From contig JAOASB010000052.1 in NCBI GenBank assembly GCA_025210375.1, positions 1 through 64,000 on the forward strand: a DNA stretch of 64,000 bases, read 5' to 3'. The notes beneath the pieces were generated by a model. The model was not told the origin of the DNA, searched no databases, and worked only from the letters and a program-made list of their open reading frames with translations. Both the position numbers and the translations under genes were made by a program. This DNA is from Maledivibacter sp. (GTDB lineage Bacteria > Bacillota > Clostridia > Peptostreptococcales > Caminicellaceae). This document shows positions 1 to 7,589 of the stretch, one piece after another (positions within the stretch are counted from its first letter, which is position 1; each line of letters opens with the position of its first letter).

Positions 1-1
1 C

Positions 2-490
2 TTTCAAAGGACTATGTTTTCCATCCTATGTCCATCCCCCTTTTGGGAGGATATATTTTATGAAGGCCATGAACTGTCCTATCTAATGGGTGGCATTAGC
101 TTTCCCTTGCATCTATCTGCCAATTTTTCATACCGAGGCAGAAGAAAAAAACTGATGAACAAGGGAGACGTTATTACCCCTATAAGGATAGAGTTCTATG
201 GGCCTGCCAGTAATCCAAGTATAATCAACGAAACCATAAATGAATTTATAAAGGTAAACAAGGAGCTAGAAGAGGATGAAATCCTCATAGTAGATACCTC
301 CTTTGGCAATAAAAAAGTAATGATACAAAAAGGCGACAAGACCATAGAAAATGCCTTTGGCTACATTGACCTAGACAGCAGCTTTTGGCAGCTGGCTGTA
401 GGTAAAAACATCATAAGATATACCAGCGATGATGACAGCGAAAAGGCTAGGGTCAAGATAAGCTATAAAAACAGATATATAGGAGTATAG
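2..490 (+). CDS. Phage distal tail protein (Dit-like), 5' end outside window
   Basis: The frame is already open at base 2, so the ATG at 14 is probably internal and the gene begins upstream of the window. The visible residues look like the C-terminal part of a siphovirus distal tail (Dit, 'phage tail family') protein: a beta-rich stretch ending in a FWQLAVGKNIIRY-type segment, like the W-x-L-x-P-G-x-N-x-I-x-Y pattern near the end of Dit galectin-like domains. Dit forms the hub joining the tail tube to the receptor-binding tip. It is followed at 16 bp by a structural gene, then a repeat fibre and a Gp37-like protein, a typical tail-tip group. The assignment is from pattern only. Confidence 0.6.
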   Translation, partial: FQRTMFSILCPSPFWEDIFYEGHELSYLMGGISFPLHLSANFSYRGRRKKLMNKGDVITPIRIEFYGPASNPSIINETINEFIKVNKELEEDEILIVDTSFGNKKVMIQKGDKTIENAFGYIDLDSSFWQLAVGKNIIRYTSDDDSEKARVKISYKNRYIGV

Positions 491-506
491 ATGGAGGTGG
501 TATAAG

Positions 507-1412
507 ATGGGTGAAGTTTTTAGATTTTTTGACAGTACCGTTGATGATGAAAGAAGATATTCCGCCGATGAATTTGCCGAGTATTTCAGACAACTTTTAA
601 CAAATGGGGTATTCAATGGGGGAGATAATCTCAGGGTCACAACCCATGGAACAGATATGAATGCCAAAATCCTTGAGGGCTACGCATGGATAGAGGGTTA
701 CATGTATAGGATTGATGAACAGCCCCTACAGTTAACCCTAGATGACGCAGATGTAAACCATGATAGGATAGACAGAATAGTCATTAGACTGGATAAAACC
801 CTGGAAAATAGATATATAAAAGCCTTTGTGCTAAGGGGAACCCCAGATGCCAGCCCAACGGTGCCGGCAATAACAAGGAACAACAATGTTTATGAAATAA
901 GCTTAGCACAGATAAGGGTAAAGGCAGGGAAAAGCTATATATCCACCGAGGATATAACCGATGAGCGACTCAATAAGCAGGTATGTGGCTTGATCAACAG
1001 CTTGATACAAGCAGATACCACAAATATATTCAATCAATTCCAAGGCTTTTTAAACACCAAAAAGCAGGAATTCATAGGTCAATGGCAGCAATGGTTCAAT
1101 TTCGTCAATCAAGACTACGACGACAGACTAGACGACTTTATGCTAAAAACCAAGGCATTTCTACAGTCCCTAGAGGACAATCTAACCGATGCCGATGTGA
1201 CCTACCTAGACAATAGGATAAATGAAGTAGAGATGAGTGCCTACAACTTCGCCGATGATACAGGCATAGAGATAGAAAAAGATGGTGTGAGTATATCCAA
1301 GGGAAATCTCATAAAGAAGATTGACTTTAAAAACCTAAGCAACATAGCCAATATCACTTTGTCCAAGGACAAGGTGATAGTTGACTTTTCACCACTAGAA
1401 AATCGTATATAG
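507..1412 (+). CDS. Phage tail-tip/baseplate structural protein
   Basis: 301 residues, starting at the ATG behind GGAGGTGG. The first ~150 residues (FFDSTVDDERRYSADEFAEYF, a glycine-rich turn, VTTHGTDMNAKILEGYAWIEGYMY, DRIDRIVIRLD) match a domain common at the N terminus of Gram-positive phage receptor-binding or upper-baseplate proteins, which attaches a fibre to the tail tip. Residues ~165-240 look helical/coiled coil (repeated F/W, Q, D), and the end is a short beta tail. It sits between the Dit-like gene and a repeat-containing fibre. The exact family is not certain; the role in the tail tip is inferred from position. Confidence 0.6.
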   Translation: MGEVFRFFDSTVDDERRYSADEFAEYFRQLLTNGVFNGGDNLRVTTHGTDMNAKILEGYAWIEGYMYRIDEQPLQLTLDDADVNHDRIDRIVIRLDKTLENRYIKAFVLRGTPDASPTVPAITRNNNVYEISLAQIRVKAGKSYISTEDITDERLNKQVCGLINSLIQADTTNIFNQFQGFLNTKKQEFIGQWQQWFNFVNQDYDDRLDDFMLKTKAFLQSLEDNLTDADVTYLDNRINEVEMSAYNFADDTGIEIEKDGVSISKGNLIKKIDFKNLSNIANITLSKDKVIVDFSPLENRI

Positions 1413-1425
1413 GGAGGTAATGAGC

Positions 1426-2424
1426 ATGGATATAGTATTAAAACAAAGGCTTTATGAAAAGCTGTGGAAGGATAATTATTACAAGGGAGCCGATGTGTTT
1501 AGGGAACAAATGACCCATAAAGAATTTGCAGACCTCATAACAGAATCTAAACCAGCCATGAATGTTGTTTTTGAGAAGATGGAGAATGCTGGGGAGGAGT
1601 ATAGGTTTTTGCCGGAGATATTTTTTAGTAGTTGTATAAATGTTGGTAAAGGATTAGCAATTTACTATAATCTTGATTACAACAAGCTCAAAGATTTAAA
1701 CAGCATAGATGATGTGGCAGCAGATGAAGCAGCCATGACCGAAATAGCGGCCTCACAGCTTGCAATGGAGGAAATAGCAAAGTCAAGTACAGCGATGAAT
1801 GCAGTAGCAAAGTCAAGTACAGCGATGAATGCAGTGGCAGGGTCAAGTACAGCGATGAATGCAGTGGCAGGGTCAAGTACAGCAATGAATGTAGTAGCAG
1901 GGTCAAGTACAGCGATGAATATATTCTTTGGAAGTCAATATTATGTAGGAAAGGGTATAGCCACATATGCAGGACTAAGCCATAGTATATTTGATAGCTT
2001 AAGTAGTATAAGTGCAGTAGCAGGGTCAGCAATTGCTATTAAAGCAATAGTTATGTCATCAACTGCATCAAAAATAGTGGCTAATAGTATTCAAAACTAT
2101 CGTTCTAAATTAATCAGTACATTGGATAATGGAACACAATATTTTTCTAAGCATAGTAATTATGAGATAAACTTTAATGCCAATACAATTGATAGAGAGT
2201 TGAATACAAACACCATATATATTCCAATACAATGCTATGATGACAGTGACACAAACTGTTATTTATATTATGGTGCCGATACAAGTAAACGAATATGTTA
2301 TATTATTAGACACTCCGGATGGACTAATATAAATAGTGGAGTAAGCTTTAGGGGTGTGAGAGTACAGGGTTCAGGTACAGCAGATAATAATTATGTCAAA
2401 TTCAACAAATATACAGTGAAATAA
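1426..2424 (+). CDS. Phage tail fibre-like protein with tandem SSTAMNAVAG repeats
   Basis: About 332 residues. ATG codons occur at 1420 and 1426; the GGGAGG at 1412-1417 is well spaced only for 1426. Residues ~115-170 consist of consecutive decapeptides of the form SSTAMNAVAG/K, encoded by near-identical 30-bp DNA repeats. Weaker versions (SQLAMEEIAK, SQYYVGKGIA, SAIAIKAIVM) flank them, and single-copy DNA follows. The C-terminal ~110 residues are polar and aromatic with beta-type pattern and could be the receptor-binding head. Repeats of this kind form shafts in clostridial phage fibres and change length by slippage. No enzymatic motif is seen. Confidence 0.6.
   Translation: MDIVLKQRLYEKLWKDNYYKGADVFREQMTHKEFADLITESKPAMNVVFEKMENAGEEYRFLPEIFFSSCINVGKGLAIYYNLDYNKLKDLNSIDDVAADEAAMTEIAASQLAMEEIAKSSTAMNAVAKSSTAMNAVAGSSTAMNAVAGSSTAMNVVAGSSTAMNIFFGSQYYVGKGIATYAGLSHSIFDSLSSISAVAGSAIAIKAIVMSSTASKIVANSIQNYRSKLISTLDNGTQYFSKHSNYEINFNANTIDRELNTNTIYIPIQCYDDSDTNCYLYYGADTSKRICYIIRHSGWTNINSGVSFRGVRVQGSGTADNNYVKFNKYTVK
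1790..1919 (+). repeat. In-frame 30-bp tandem repeat array in fibre gene
   Basis: Four to five head-to-tail copies of a 30-bp unit containing GGGTCAAGTACAGCGATGAA, differing by only a few bases. They encode the SSTAMNAVAG decapeptide. DNA identity between units is higher than the protein needs, which points to recent expansion or gene conversion. Confidence 0.9.
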
Positions 2425-2438
2425 AGGAGCCAACTCCC

Positions 2439-3530
2439 ATGAATCCAATAAAAATAATAACCCAAAACCATAAAATCCTAGCAGAAATCGATGACTACAA
2501 CAGCCTAATATTCCAAAGAAGATTCAACACCTACGGCGAATTTCAGCTAAAGATAAATAAGCATAAAAATGGCACTGAATTCCTAGAGCTGGGAAACATC
2601 ATATACCTTTCCAATAACAAGGCGGGTATAATAAAGCACAAGGAAATATCCGTTGATGGGGGTGGAAGAGGAACTGAGACCATAGTAGTCAAGGGCTATA
2701 CCCTAGACCATATATTCAGTCAAAGGATCACCCTTCCCCCCACAGACTTGGATTGTGATGTAGTGCAGGGCAGTGGAGAAACGGTAATCAAGCATTATAT
2801 AGAAAGCAATATGATAAACCCCCTAGAAAAAGCTAGAAAAGTCGATATTCTTAGGCTAGCACCTAATCTAAATAGGGGCAAGAATATCAAATGGGAAAGC
2901 AGCTATCAAAACCTCTCCAAGGAGCTAGAAAAAATAAGCATGGGCTGTGATTTGGGGATAACGGTAACCATAGATACCCATGGATTAAGGTGGATAGTAG
3001 ATGTATATGAAGGAAGAAACCTAAGTGTAGATCAAAAGGAAAATCCACCGGTAATATTCAGCCATGATTTCGATAACATCAAAGCCCAAAAATATATTGT
3101 CTCCAGCATAGGCCATAAAAATACAGGCTATATCGGAGGCAAGGGTGAGGGTAAGCAGCTAGAAATAGTAGGCAAGGACAATGCTGGAATAAACAGAATA
3201 GAAACCTTTGTAAATGCCAGCGGTTCTAGGGATGACCTCATCCAAAAAGGAGAGCAGAAGCTCAAAGAACTAAAGCAGATAAAAACATTAGAGGGTCAAG
3301 TCTCCAAGACTGGGCCCTTTACCTATGAAAGGGACTGGGATTTAGGGGACATAGTAACCATCCAAAACAAGGACTGGGGAGTAACCATGAATGCCAGAAT
3401 CATAGAAGTAAAGGAAGTCTACGAAGCCTCAAACATAGGCTTGGAGGTAACCTTTGGCAGTAAGGTACCAACCCTTATAGACAAGATAAATCAGCAGTTT
3501 TCACAGTTAAGCAGTGAGATCACTAAATAA
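2439..3530 (+). CDS. Siphovirus Gp37-like tail protein
   Basis: 363 residues, ATG after AAAGGAGCC. It resembles the siphovirus ReqiPepy6 Gp37-like family: an N-terminal IDDYNSLIFQRRFNTYGEFQL segment, a central region of alternating strands, and a C-terminal LEGQVSKTGPFTYERDWDLGDIVTIQNKDWG segment (RDWDLGD is characteristic). Family members take the place of the tail-associated hub/lysin protein next to Dit in Gram-positive siphoviruses. The gene closes the tip module begun upstream, and its end abuts the chaperone-like pair. No peptidase motif is seen. Family assignment is fairly secure; the molecular role is by analogy. Confidence 0.75.
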   Translation: MNPIKIITQNHKILAEIDDYNSLIFQRRFNTYGEFQLKINKHKNGTEFLELGNIIYLSNNKAGIIKHKEISVDGGGRGTETIVVKGYTLDHIFSQRITLPPTDLDCDVVQGSGETVIKHYIESNMINPLEKARKVDILRLAPNLNRGKNIKWESSYQNLSKELEKISMGCDLGITVTIDTHGLRWIVDVYEGRNLSVDQKENPPVIFSHDFDNIKAQKYIVSSIGHKNTGYIGGKGEGKQLEIVGKDNAGINRIETFVNASGSRDDLIQKGEQKLKELKQIKTLEGQVSKTGPFTYERDWDLGDIVTIQNKDWGVTMNARIIEVKEVYEASNIGLEVTFGSKVPTLIDKINQQFSQLSSEITK

Positions 3531-3543
3531 AGGAGTGGATAAC

Positions 3544-3864
3544 ATGGTAACTACCGAAAAGGTTTTTGATATGCTTCCCTATGGAGTAAGTGTATTTGAA
3601 AAGTTAAAGATAGAGGATTTTTTCAAAAACAAGAAATCAAAGCAAAGGGGAAAAAATCTAAAACAGGAGGATGGTTTAGACTTCATAAAATACCTTCTAA
3701 AAAACCTATCAAAGGTAAAGGAAGAAGTATTCAATATAGTAGCCATCTATGATGATAAAAAGGTAGAGGAAATAAGAAGCCAAGAGGTGGCTAAAACCAT
3801 AGAAGCCCTAAGGGCACTATTCAAAGAAGAAGGCATCATGGATTTTTTCAATCAAGCTATGTAG
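3544..3864 (+). CDS. Tail assembly chaperone, short (G-like) form
   Basis: 106 residues from the ATG at 3544, which follows AAAGGAGTGG. An in-frame start at 3514 would overlap the previous gene and has no ribosome site. The protein is small, charged and helical (MLPYGVSVFEKLKIEDFF near the start), with no similarity I can name precisely. Its identification rests on architecture: it ends in GAT TTT TTC AAT CAA GCT ATG TAG, and T-TTT-TTC at 3843-3849 is an ideal -1 slippery heptamer. The -1 frame stays open to 4154. This is the layout of lambda G/GT chaperone pairs, which coat the tape measure before tube assembly. Confidence 0.6.
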   Translation: MVTTEKVFDMLPYGVSVFEKLKIEDFFKNKKSKQRGKNLKQEDGLDFIKYLLKNLSKVKEEVFNIVAIYDDKKVEEIRSQEVAKTIEALRALFKEEGIMDFFNQAM

Positions 3865-4154
3865 CAGGGGGATATGAGGAAACCATAATATTGCTGCATA
3901 GTAAATACGGCATGGACTTTATCATGAAAACAAATTACAAGCTTTTGATAGGACTACTGACAAAGGCATTTGAAAAATCAGAGCTAGACAAGGCATGGGA
4001 CATGTGGATCACTATGCTTCCCTATATGGGCAAGGATAACTTTATCCCCTTTAGCAAATTCACAGAGTCCCAAACACAGCCCGCCATCGATCAAAGTCTT
4101 GATAAGGAAGAGATAATAAAAAGGGCCGAGAAAATAAAAGAACAAATGACATAG
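3849..4154 (+). CDS. Frameshift extension (T-like) of the first tail chaperone
   Basis: Read only after a -1 shift at T-TTT-TTC. The fusion would be about 203 residues: 102 from the 3544 frame, then QSYVAGGYEETIILLHSKYG and onward to the stop at 4154. The -1 frame has no good independent start: the TTG at 3891 lacks a ribosome site. The extension is helical and contains a lambda T-like alternation of hydrophobic and charged residues. In siphoviruses the GT form links chaperone-coated tape measure to tube subunits. No tape measure gene follows here; the next gene is a scaffold, so the pair appears displaced from its usual partners. Confidence 0.6.
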   Translation, partial: QSSYVAGGYEETIILLHSKYGMDFIMKTNYKLLIGLLTKAFEKSELDKAWDMWITMLPYMGKDNFIPFSKFTESQTQPAIDQSLDKEEIIKRAEKIKEQMT

Positions 4155-4227
4155 GCCATAGTTCCTATTCTCACAAACTTAGTGGCGTTGCACGTTAAAA
4201 ACGTAAAGAAAACGAGGAGGTAATACC

Positions 4228-4758
4228 ATGAAAGTATCAAAGGATATCCTAGGTGAAAAGCTATATACACAGGTCAAAGAAAGGCTAGGGGATAAAAAAA
4301 TAATAATTGAAGATGAAAACTATATCCCCAGAAGCCGACTTAACCATGTCATCCATGAAAAAAATGTTTTAAGAAAAAATATGGAGACTTTAAACAAAGA
4401 GCTAGAAGAACTACAGGAAGATATGAAGTTTAAGGCCCAGCACATAAAAAGGCTGAAGGACTCCCAAGACAAATTAGTACAGGAAAACACCAAAATCAAA
4501 GACATATGCTTTGCAAGTTCCATAAAGCTGGAAGCTTTAAAGATGAATGCAAAAAACATCCACGTAGTCAGTAACCTCATAGACAAATCAAAGCTTGAGA
4601 TACTCGAGGATGGAGGCGTAAAGGGCATAGAAGACCAGCTAAATGAATTGAAGGAAACACAAAAAATCCTATTCGGTGAGGATATATTGATATCCCTTAT
4701 GGATGTTCAACATTTAGTGGGAGAAATGATTCAAAGAAGGCTTATGGAAAATCTATAA
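4228..4758 (+). CDS. Phage capsid scaffolding protein, GP20 family
   Basis: 176 residues, ATG behind CGAGGAGG. The order fits the Phage_GP20 scaffold family: an N-terminal LGEKLYTQVKERL and DENYIPRSRLNHV segment, a long coiled coil (residues ~40-100), then AKNIHVVSNLIDKSKLEILE, DGGVKGIEDQLNELKE and a final LFGED. GP20 proteins template procapsid assembly and are removed before DNA packaging. A major capsid gene normally follows directly; here a tail terminator and a sheath follow. The gene is intact, so it may be a relic of a lost head module or may have a different function. Confidence 0.75.
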   Translation: MKVSKDILGEKLYTQVKERLGDKKIIIEDENYIPRSRLNHVIHEKNVLRKNMETLNKELEELQEDMKFKAQHIKRLKDSQDKLVQENTKIKDICFASSIKLEALKMNAKNIHVVSNLIDKSKLEILEDGGVKGIEDQLNELKETQKILFGEDILISLMDVQHLVGEMIQRRLMENL

Positions 4759-4798
4759 ACACCCATGCTGAAAATCACAACAGCATATCAAGGAAGTG

Positions 4799-5242
4799 AT
4801 GACAATGAAGCTAGTGGAGATAAAGACCGCTATTATAGAGAAGCTAACAAATAGCTTCCCAAACCACAATATCTATGGTGAAGAAGGGGGACAAGGGCTT
4901 CAAAAACCTGCCCTAATGGTGAGGCTTCGTCCAATTTCCATGACCATAGAAAATAAGTATCACAGAAGAAAATTTATAAATGCAGAGATTCAATTTCATC
5001 CTCAAGATGGGACGAATCAAGAGCAGCTCAACATGATAGACGCCCTATATGAAGCATTTGACTCGGTTTTGACTGTGAAGAGGGAAAAGCTGACCCTAGG
5101 CGTTATTCATACTAGAATAAAGGACAATATCCTAAGGCTGTCCTTTAATCTAGATTTTATCGACAGCATAGATAAAACCAAGGGCTACAACTATCAAGAA
5201 TATGAATTAATGGAAGAATTACAAATGAAGGAGGAATTTTAA
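4799..5242 (+). CDS. Phage tail terminator-like protein
   Basis: About 147 residues. GTG 4796, ATG 4799 and ATG 4805 are possible starts behind AAGGAAG; the first is too close to it. The protein has the alpha/beta layout of small tail-completion proteins: an N-terminal helix (VEIKTAIIEKLTNSFPNHNIYGEE), then strands with FINAEIQFHPQDGTNQEQLNMIDALYEAFDSV. In contractile-tail loci of Firmicutes a protein of this size and pattern lies directly before the sheath gene, as here (stop and start overlap as TAATG at 5242). It would cap the tube and sheath. The family name is assigned mainly from position. Confidence 0.6.
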   Translation: MTMKLVEIKTAIIEKLTNSFPNHNIYGEEGGQGLQKPALMVRLRPISMTIENKYHRRKFINAEIQFHPQDGTNQEQLNMIDALYEAFDSVLTVKREKLTLGVIHTRIKDNILRLSFNLDFIDSIDKTKGYNYQEYELMEELQMKEEF

Positions 5243-6327
5243 TGGGTTTACCAGAGATACAGATAGAATTTAAAACAAAAGGAGTAACTGCCATAGAGCG
5301 TAGTGCTAGGGGTATCGTAGCATTGATATTAAAGGACGATACAAAGAGCTTTGATACAAAGCTATACAAATCAGTGGGAGATATCCAATCCGGTGACTGG
5401 AGTGAGAAGAATAAAAGATATATTGAAAATACCTTCATGGGAACACCTAGTCAAGTAATTGTGGAGAGGATAGCAGTATCCGAGGCAGATTATACAAAGG
5501 GGCTTGAGAGATTAAAGAACAAGAAATGGAACTACCTAGCAATCCCAGGTATTGTAGATGCAAAGGTCGCGGCCATTGTGGCTTGGATAAAAACCGAGAG
5601 GGATACAAATAAAAAGACCTATAAAGCAGTACTGCCAAATGCTACTGCCGATCACGAAGGAATCATAAACTTTACAACGGCCGATATCAAAGTGTCGGGA
5701 AAAAATGAAAGGGATGAAAAGCAGAGCCATACCTATAGTGCAAGTGAATATACTAGCAGAATAGCCGGCATCTTAGCAGGACTACCCTTCACAAGCAGTG
5801 CTACCTACTATGGGCTAAATGAGGTGGAAAGTATAAAAGAATCCACAAATCCCCATGGGGATATAGATGCTGGAAAGCTAATCCTTATCAATGATGGAAC
5901 AAAAATCAAGATAGGTAGAGGTGTCAATTCCCTCACTACCACAAATGAAGCAAAGGGTGAACAATTCCAAAAAATCAAGATTGTAGATGCAGTTGATCTA
6001 GTTCGTGATGATATCAGAGATATCTTTGATGGCTCATACGTTGGCAAGATCACCAACTCCTATGATCACAAGGTATTATTCCTATCAGCTGTAAATGCCT
6101 ACTTTGAAGAACTAGAGAGATTAGAAGTACTAGATGACTCCTTTGGCAACAAGGCACAGATAGACGTAAATGCCCAAAAAACATATCTGATGTCTAAGGG
6201 TGTAGATGTGGATGGACTAAAGCTCCAAGAAATCAAGGAATACAACACAGGAAGCAAAGTGTTTGCAACCGCAAGGGTAAGATTCCTAGACGCTATGGAA
6301 GACTTAAATATGGAAATATACATGTAG
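5242..6327 (+). CDS. Contractile tail sheath protein (XkdK-like)
   Basis: 361 residues. It begins with a GVTAIERSARGIVALILKDD segment typical of clostridial/PBSX-type sheath proteins. A conserved middle covers KKWNYLAIPG, AAIVAWIKTERDTNKKTYKAV and SEYTSRIAGILAGLP, and the C terminus (YFEELERLEVLDDSFG to the RVRFLDAMEDLNMEIYM end) forms the interlocking strand. The sheath surrounds the tube and contracts to drive it through the target envelope. Start overlaps the stop of the terminator gene, and the tube gene follows after 13 bp. Length is shorter than PBSX XkdK but usual for short clostridial sheaths. The identification is firm. Confidence 0.9.
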   Translation: MGLPEIQIEFKTKGVTAIERSARGIVALILKDDTKSFDTKLYKSVGDIQSGDWSEKNKRYIENTFMGTPSQVIVERIAVSEADYTKGLERLKNKKWNYLAIPGIVDAKVAAIVAWIKTERDTNKKTYKAVLPNATADHEGIINFTTADIKVSGKNERDEKQSHTYSASEYTSRIAGILAGLPFTSSATYYGLNEVESIKESTNPHGDIDAGKLILINDGTKIKIGRGVNSLTTTNEAKGEQFQKIKIVDAVDLVRDDIRDIFDGSYVGKITNSYDHKVLFLSAVNAYFEELERLEVLDDSFGNKAQIDVNAQKTYLMSKGVDVDGLKLQEIKEYNTGSKVFATARVRFLDAMEDLNMEIYM

Positions 6328-6340
6328 GAGGTAATGGAAA

Positions 6341-6787
6341 ATGGTAAATAAGATATCTGGAAATAGAGTGATAAACGGTACATGGGGAGAAATCTGGCTT
6401 GATGGAGACAAGATCAGCGAATTAACTGGACTAGAAGCCAAGATCACCCTTAAAAAAGAAGACGTAAATATGTGTGGGGTATTAGCCAAGGATTCAAAGG
6501 TAACAGGTTGGGAAGGAAAGGGAACCTTAAAGATGCATAAGGTGAACTCCAGAATGGCAGTTAGACTAGGAGAAAGTATCAAAAAAGGTAGGGACGTAAG
6601 GGTTACTATCCTAGCTAAACTAGCTGACCCCGATACTATAGCTTCCCAGGCTGAAAGAATAGTACTAAAGGATGTAAGCTTTGATGATTTAACTTTAATG
6701 AACTTTGAAACAAAGGCATTAGGAAAGGTAGAGTGCCCTTTTACCTTCACAGATTATGATTTTATGGATTTAATACAGCCAGAATAG
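6341..6787 (+). CDS. Contractile tail tube protein (XkdM-like)
   Basis: 148 residues. It contains the XkdM tube pattern: NRVINGTWGEIWLDGDKISE at the start, then strands with KDSKVTGWEGKGTLKMHK and the C-terminal GKVECPFTFTDYDFMDLI. It would assemble into the hexameric inner tube through which DNA or ions pass after contraction. It sits directly after the sheath and before the chaperone pair, the invariant order in PBSX-like tails. ATG preceded by TAGGAGGTAATGG. The identification is firm. Confidence 0.88.
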   Translation: MVNKISGNRVINGTWGEIWLDGDKISELTGLEAKITLKKEDVNMCGVLAKDSKVTGWEGKGTLKMHKVNSRMAVRLGESIKKGRDVRVTILAKLADPDTIASQAERIVLKDVSFDDLTLMNFETKALGKVECPFTFTDYDFMDLIQPE

Positions 6788-6801
6788 GAGAAGTGATATA
6801 G

Positions 6802-7200
6802 ATGAATACACTAGATTTACTGCTTCAGCTAGATGAAAGCAAACTAAAGAAGCCCTCAAAAGAGGTAGAAATGAAGAGATTATCGGAGCTGACAGGAGAG
6901 AAGGTCATCTTCAAGGTAGAAGCTTTAACCCCAGCTAAGATGGAGGAAGTCCAAGAAATGTCCATGGATGAAGCCTTGGAGAATATAAACATCTCAGAGC
7001 TTCAAATCATGACAGTCCTAGAGGGAGTCAAAGACCCAAGCTTTAAATCCAAAGAGTTAATGAATAAATTCGGAGTATACACCCCCAAGGATTTAATCAG
7101 AAAAATACTCCTCCCCGGTGAAATTATCACTTTATACAATTTCATCGGAGACCTAAGCGGCTTTGACGGAGGAGCAGTGGAAGAAGTAAAAAACTCATAA
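6802..7200 (+). CDS. Tail assembly chaperone, short form (XkdN-like)
   Basis: 132 residues, start ATG 6802 with TAGGAGAAGTG upstream. Matches the XkdN-like tail assembly chaperone family by content (LTGEKVIFKVEALTPAKMEE, FGVYTPKDLIRKILLPGEI) and by position between tube and tape measure. The 3' end reads GTA AAA AAC TCA TAA, and A-AAA-AAC at 7188-7194 is the strongest known class of -1 slippery heptamer, six bases before the stop triplet. The shifted frame is open to 7361. Two products, of 132 and about 186 residues, are therefore expected, as for lambda gpG and gpGT. Confidence 0.85.
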   Translation: MNTLDLLLQLDESKLKKPSKEVEMKRLSELTGEKVIFKVEALTPAKMEEVQEMSMDEALENINISELQIMTVLEGVKDPSFKSKELMNKFGVYTPKDLIRKILLPGEIITLYNFIGDLSGFDGGAVEEVKNS

Positions 7201-7361
7201 GAACAGATGGTTTAGCCCAGATGATGTACCACTATTGGAATACAAAGGGCATTAGACCATCTGTTCTGTATAATATGCCCAAGGGCGAGCTTTTACTAAT
7301 AATGGCATTTTACGAAGAAGAGATGAAGGAAAGAGAAAGAATAATGAAATCCAACATATAA
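7194..7361 (+). CDS. Frameshift extension of XkdN-like chaperone (GT form)
   Basis: The -1 frame after A-AAA-AAC adds about 55 residues: LIRTDGLAQMMYHYWNTKGI, then RPSVLYNMPKGELLLIMAFYEEEM to a stop at 7359-7361. The motif 'Y-x-K/T-G-x-x-P-S-x-L-x-x-M-P-x-G-E-L' resembles the T-domain of siphophage and myophage chaperones, which contacts tube subunits. There is no ribosome site or start codon for independent translation. The sequence is conserved-looking coding DNA outside the annotated stop, which supports real frameshifting. Confidence 0.8.
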   Translation, partial: LIRTDGLAQMMYHYWNTKGIRPSVLYNMPKGELLLIMAFYEEEMKERERIMKSNI

Positions 7362-7370
7362 CCTAAAAAA

Positions 7371-7492
7371 AGAAAATGTGACTTGGGGAGTACAGTAAAA
7401 TAACTAAAAAGCAGCGGCGCCATGGGGACTGTCCATACGTCTCACTGGCATAGCCAGTGACCAAAGGGAAGACGGAGGGACTGTCCCCATGG
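7371..7492. repeat. REP-like palindromic element between chaperone and tape measure
   Basis: The 228-bp gap 7362-7589 holds no gene. A piece matching the AAAATGTGAC repeat family starts it (7372-7390). A compound palindrome follows at 7420-7492: outer arms CCATGGGGACTGTCC and GGACTGTCCCCATGG, then CGTCT/AGACG, then an inner CACTGGC-AT-GCCAGTG hairpin. It would fold into a cruciform or RNA stem. Such elements mobilised by RAYT-type transposases are common in clostridia. Confidence 0.75.
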
Positions 7493-7589
7493 CAAAGCGG
7501 CAGTTATAGCTTTTTCAGCAATATCATACTTACTCCCATGTCATGTTTTCCAGGTTAATATGGTTTTGCAAAGGTGGTGAGAATATAGA

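Noticed and set aside
1790..1919. Regularly spaced 30-bp repeats, possible CRISPR array
   Set aside because: The units follow each other without spacers, are in frame with a fibre gene and encode SSTAMNAVAG.
3891..4154. Independent gene starting at TTG 3891
   Set aside because: No ribosome site, and the frame is already open from the slippery site at 3843, so it is better explained as the frameshift part of a chaperone.
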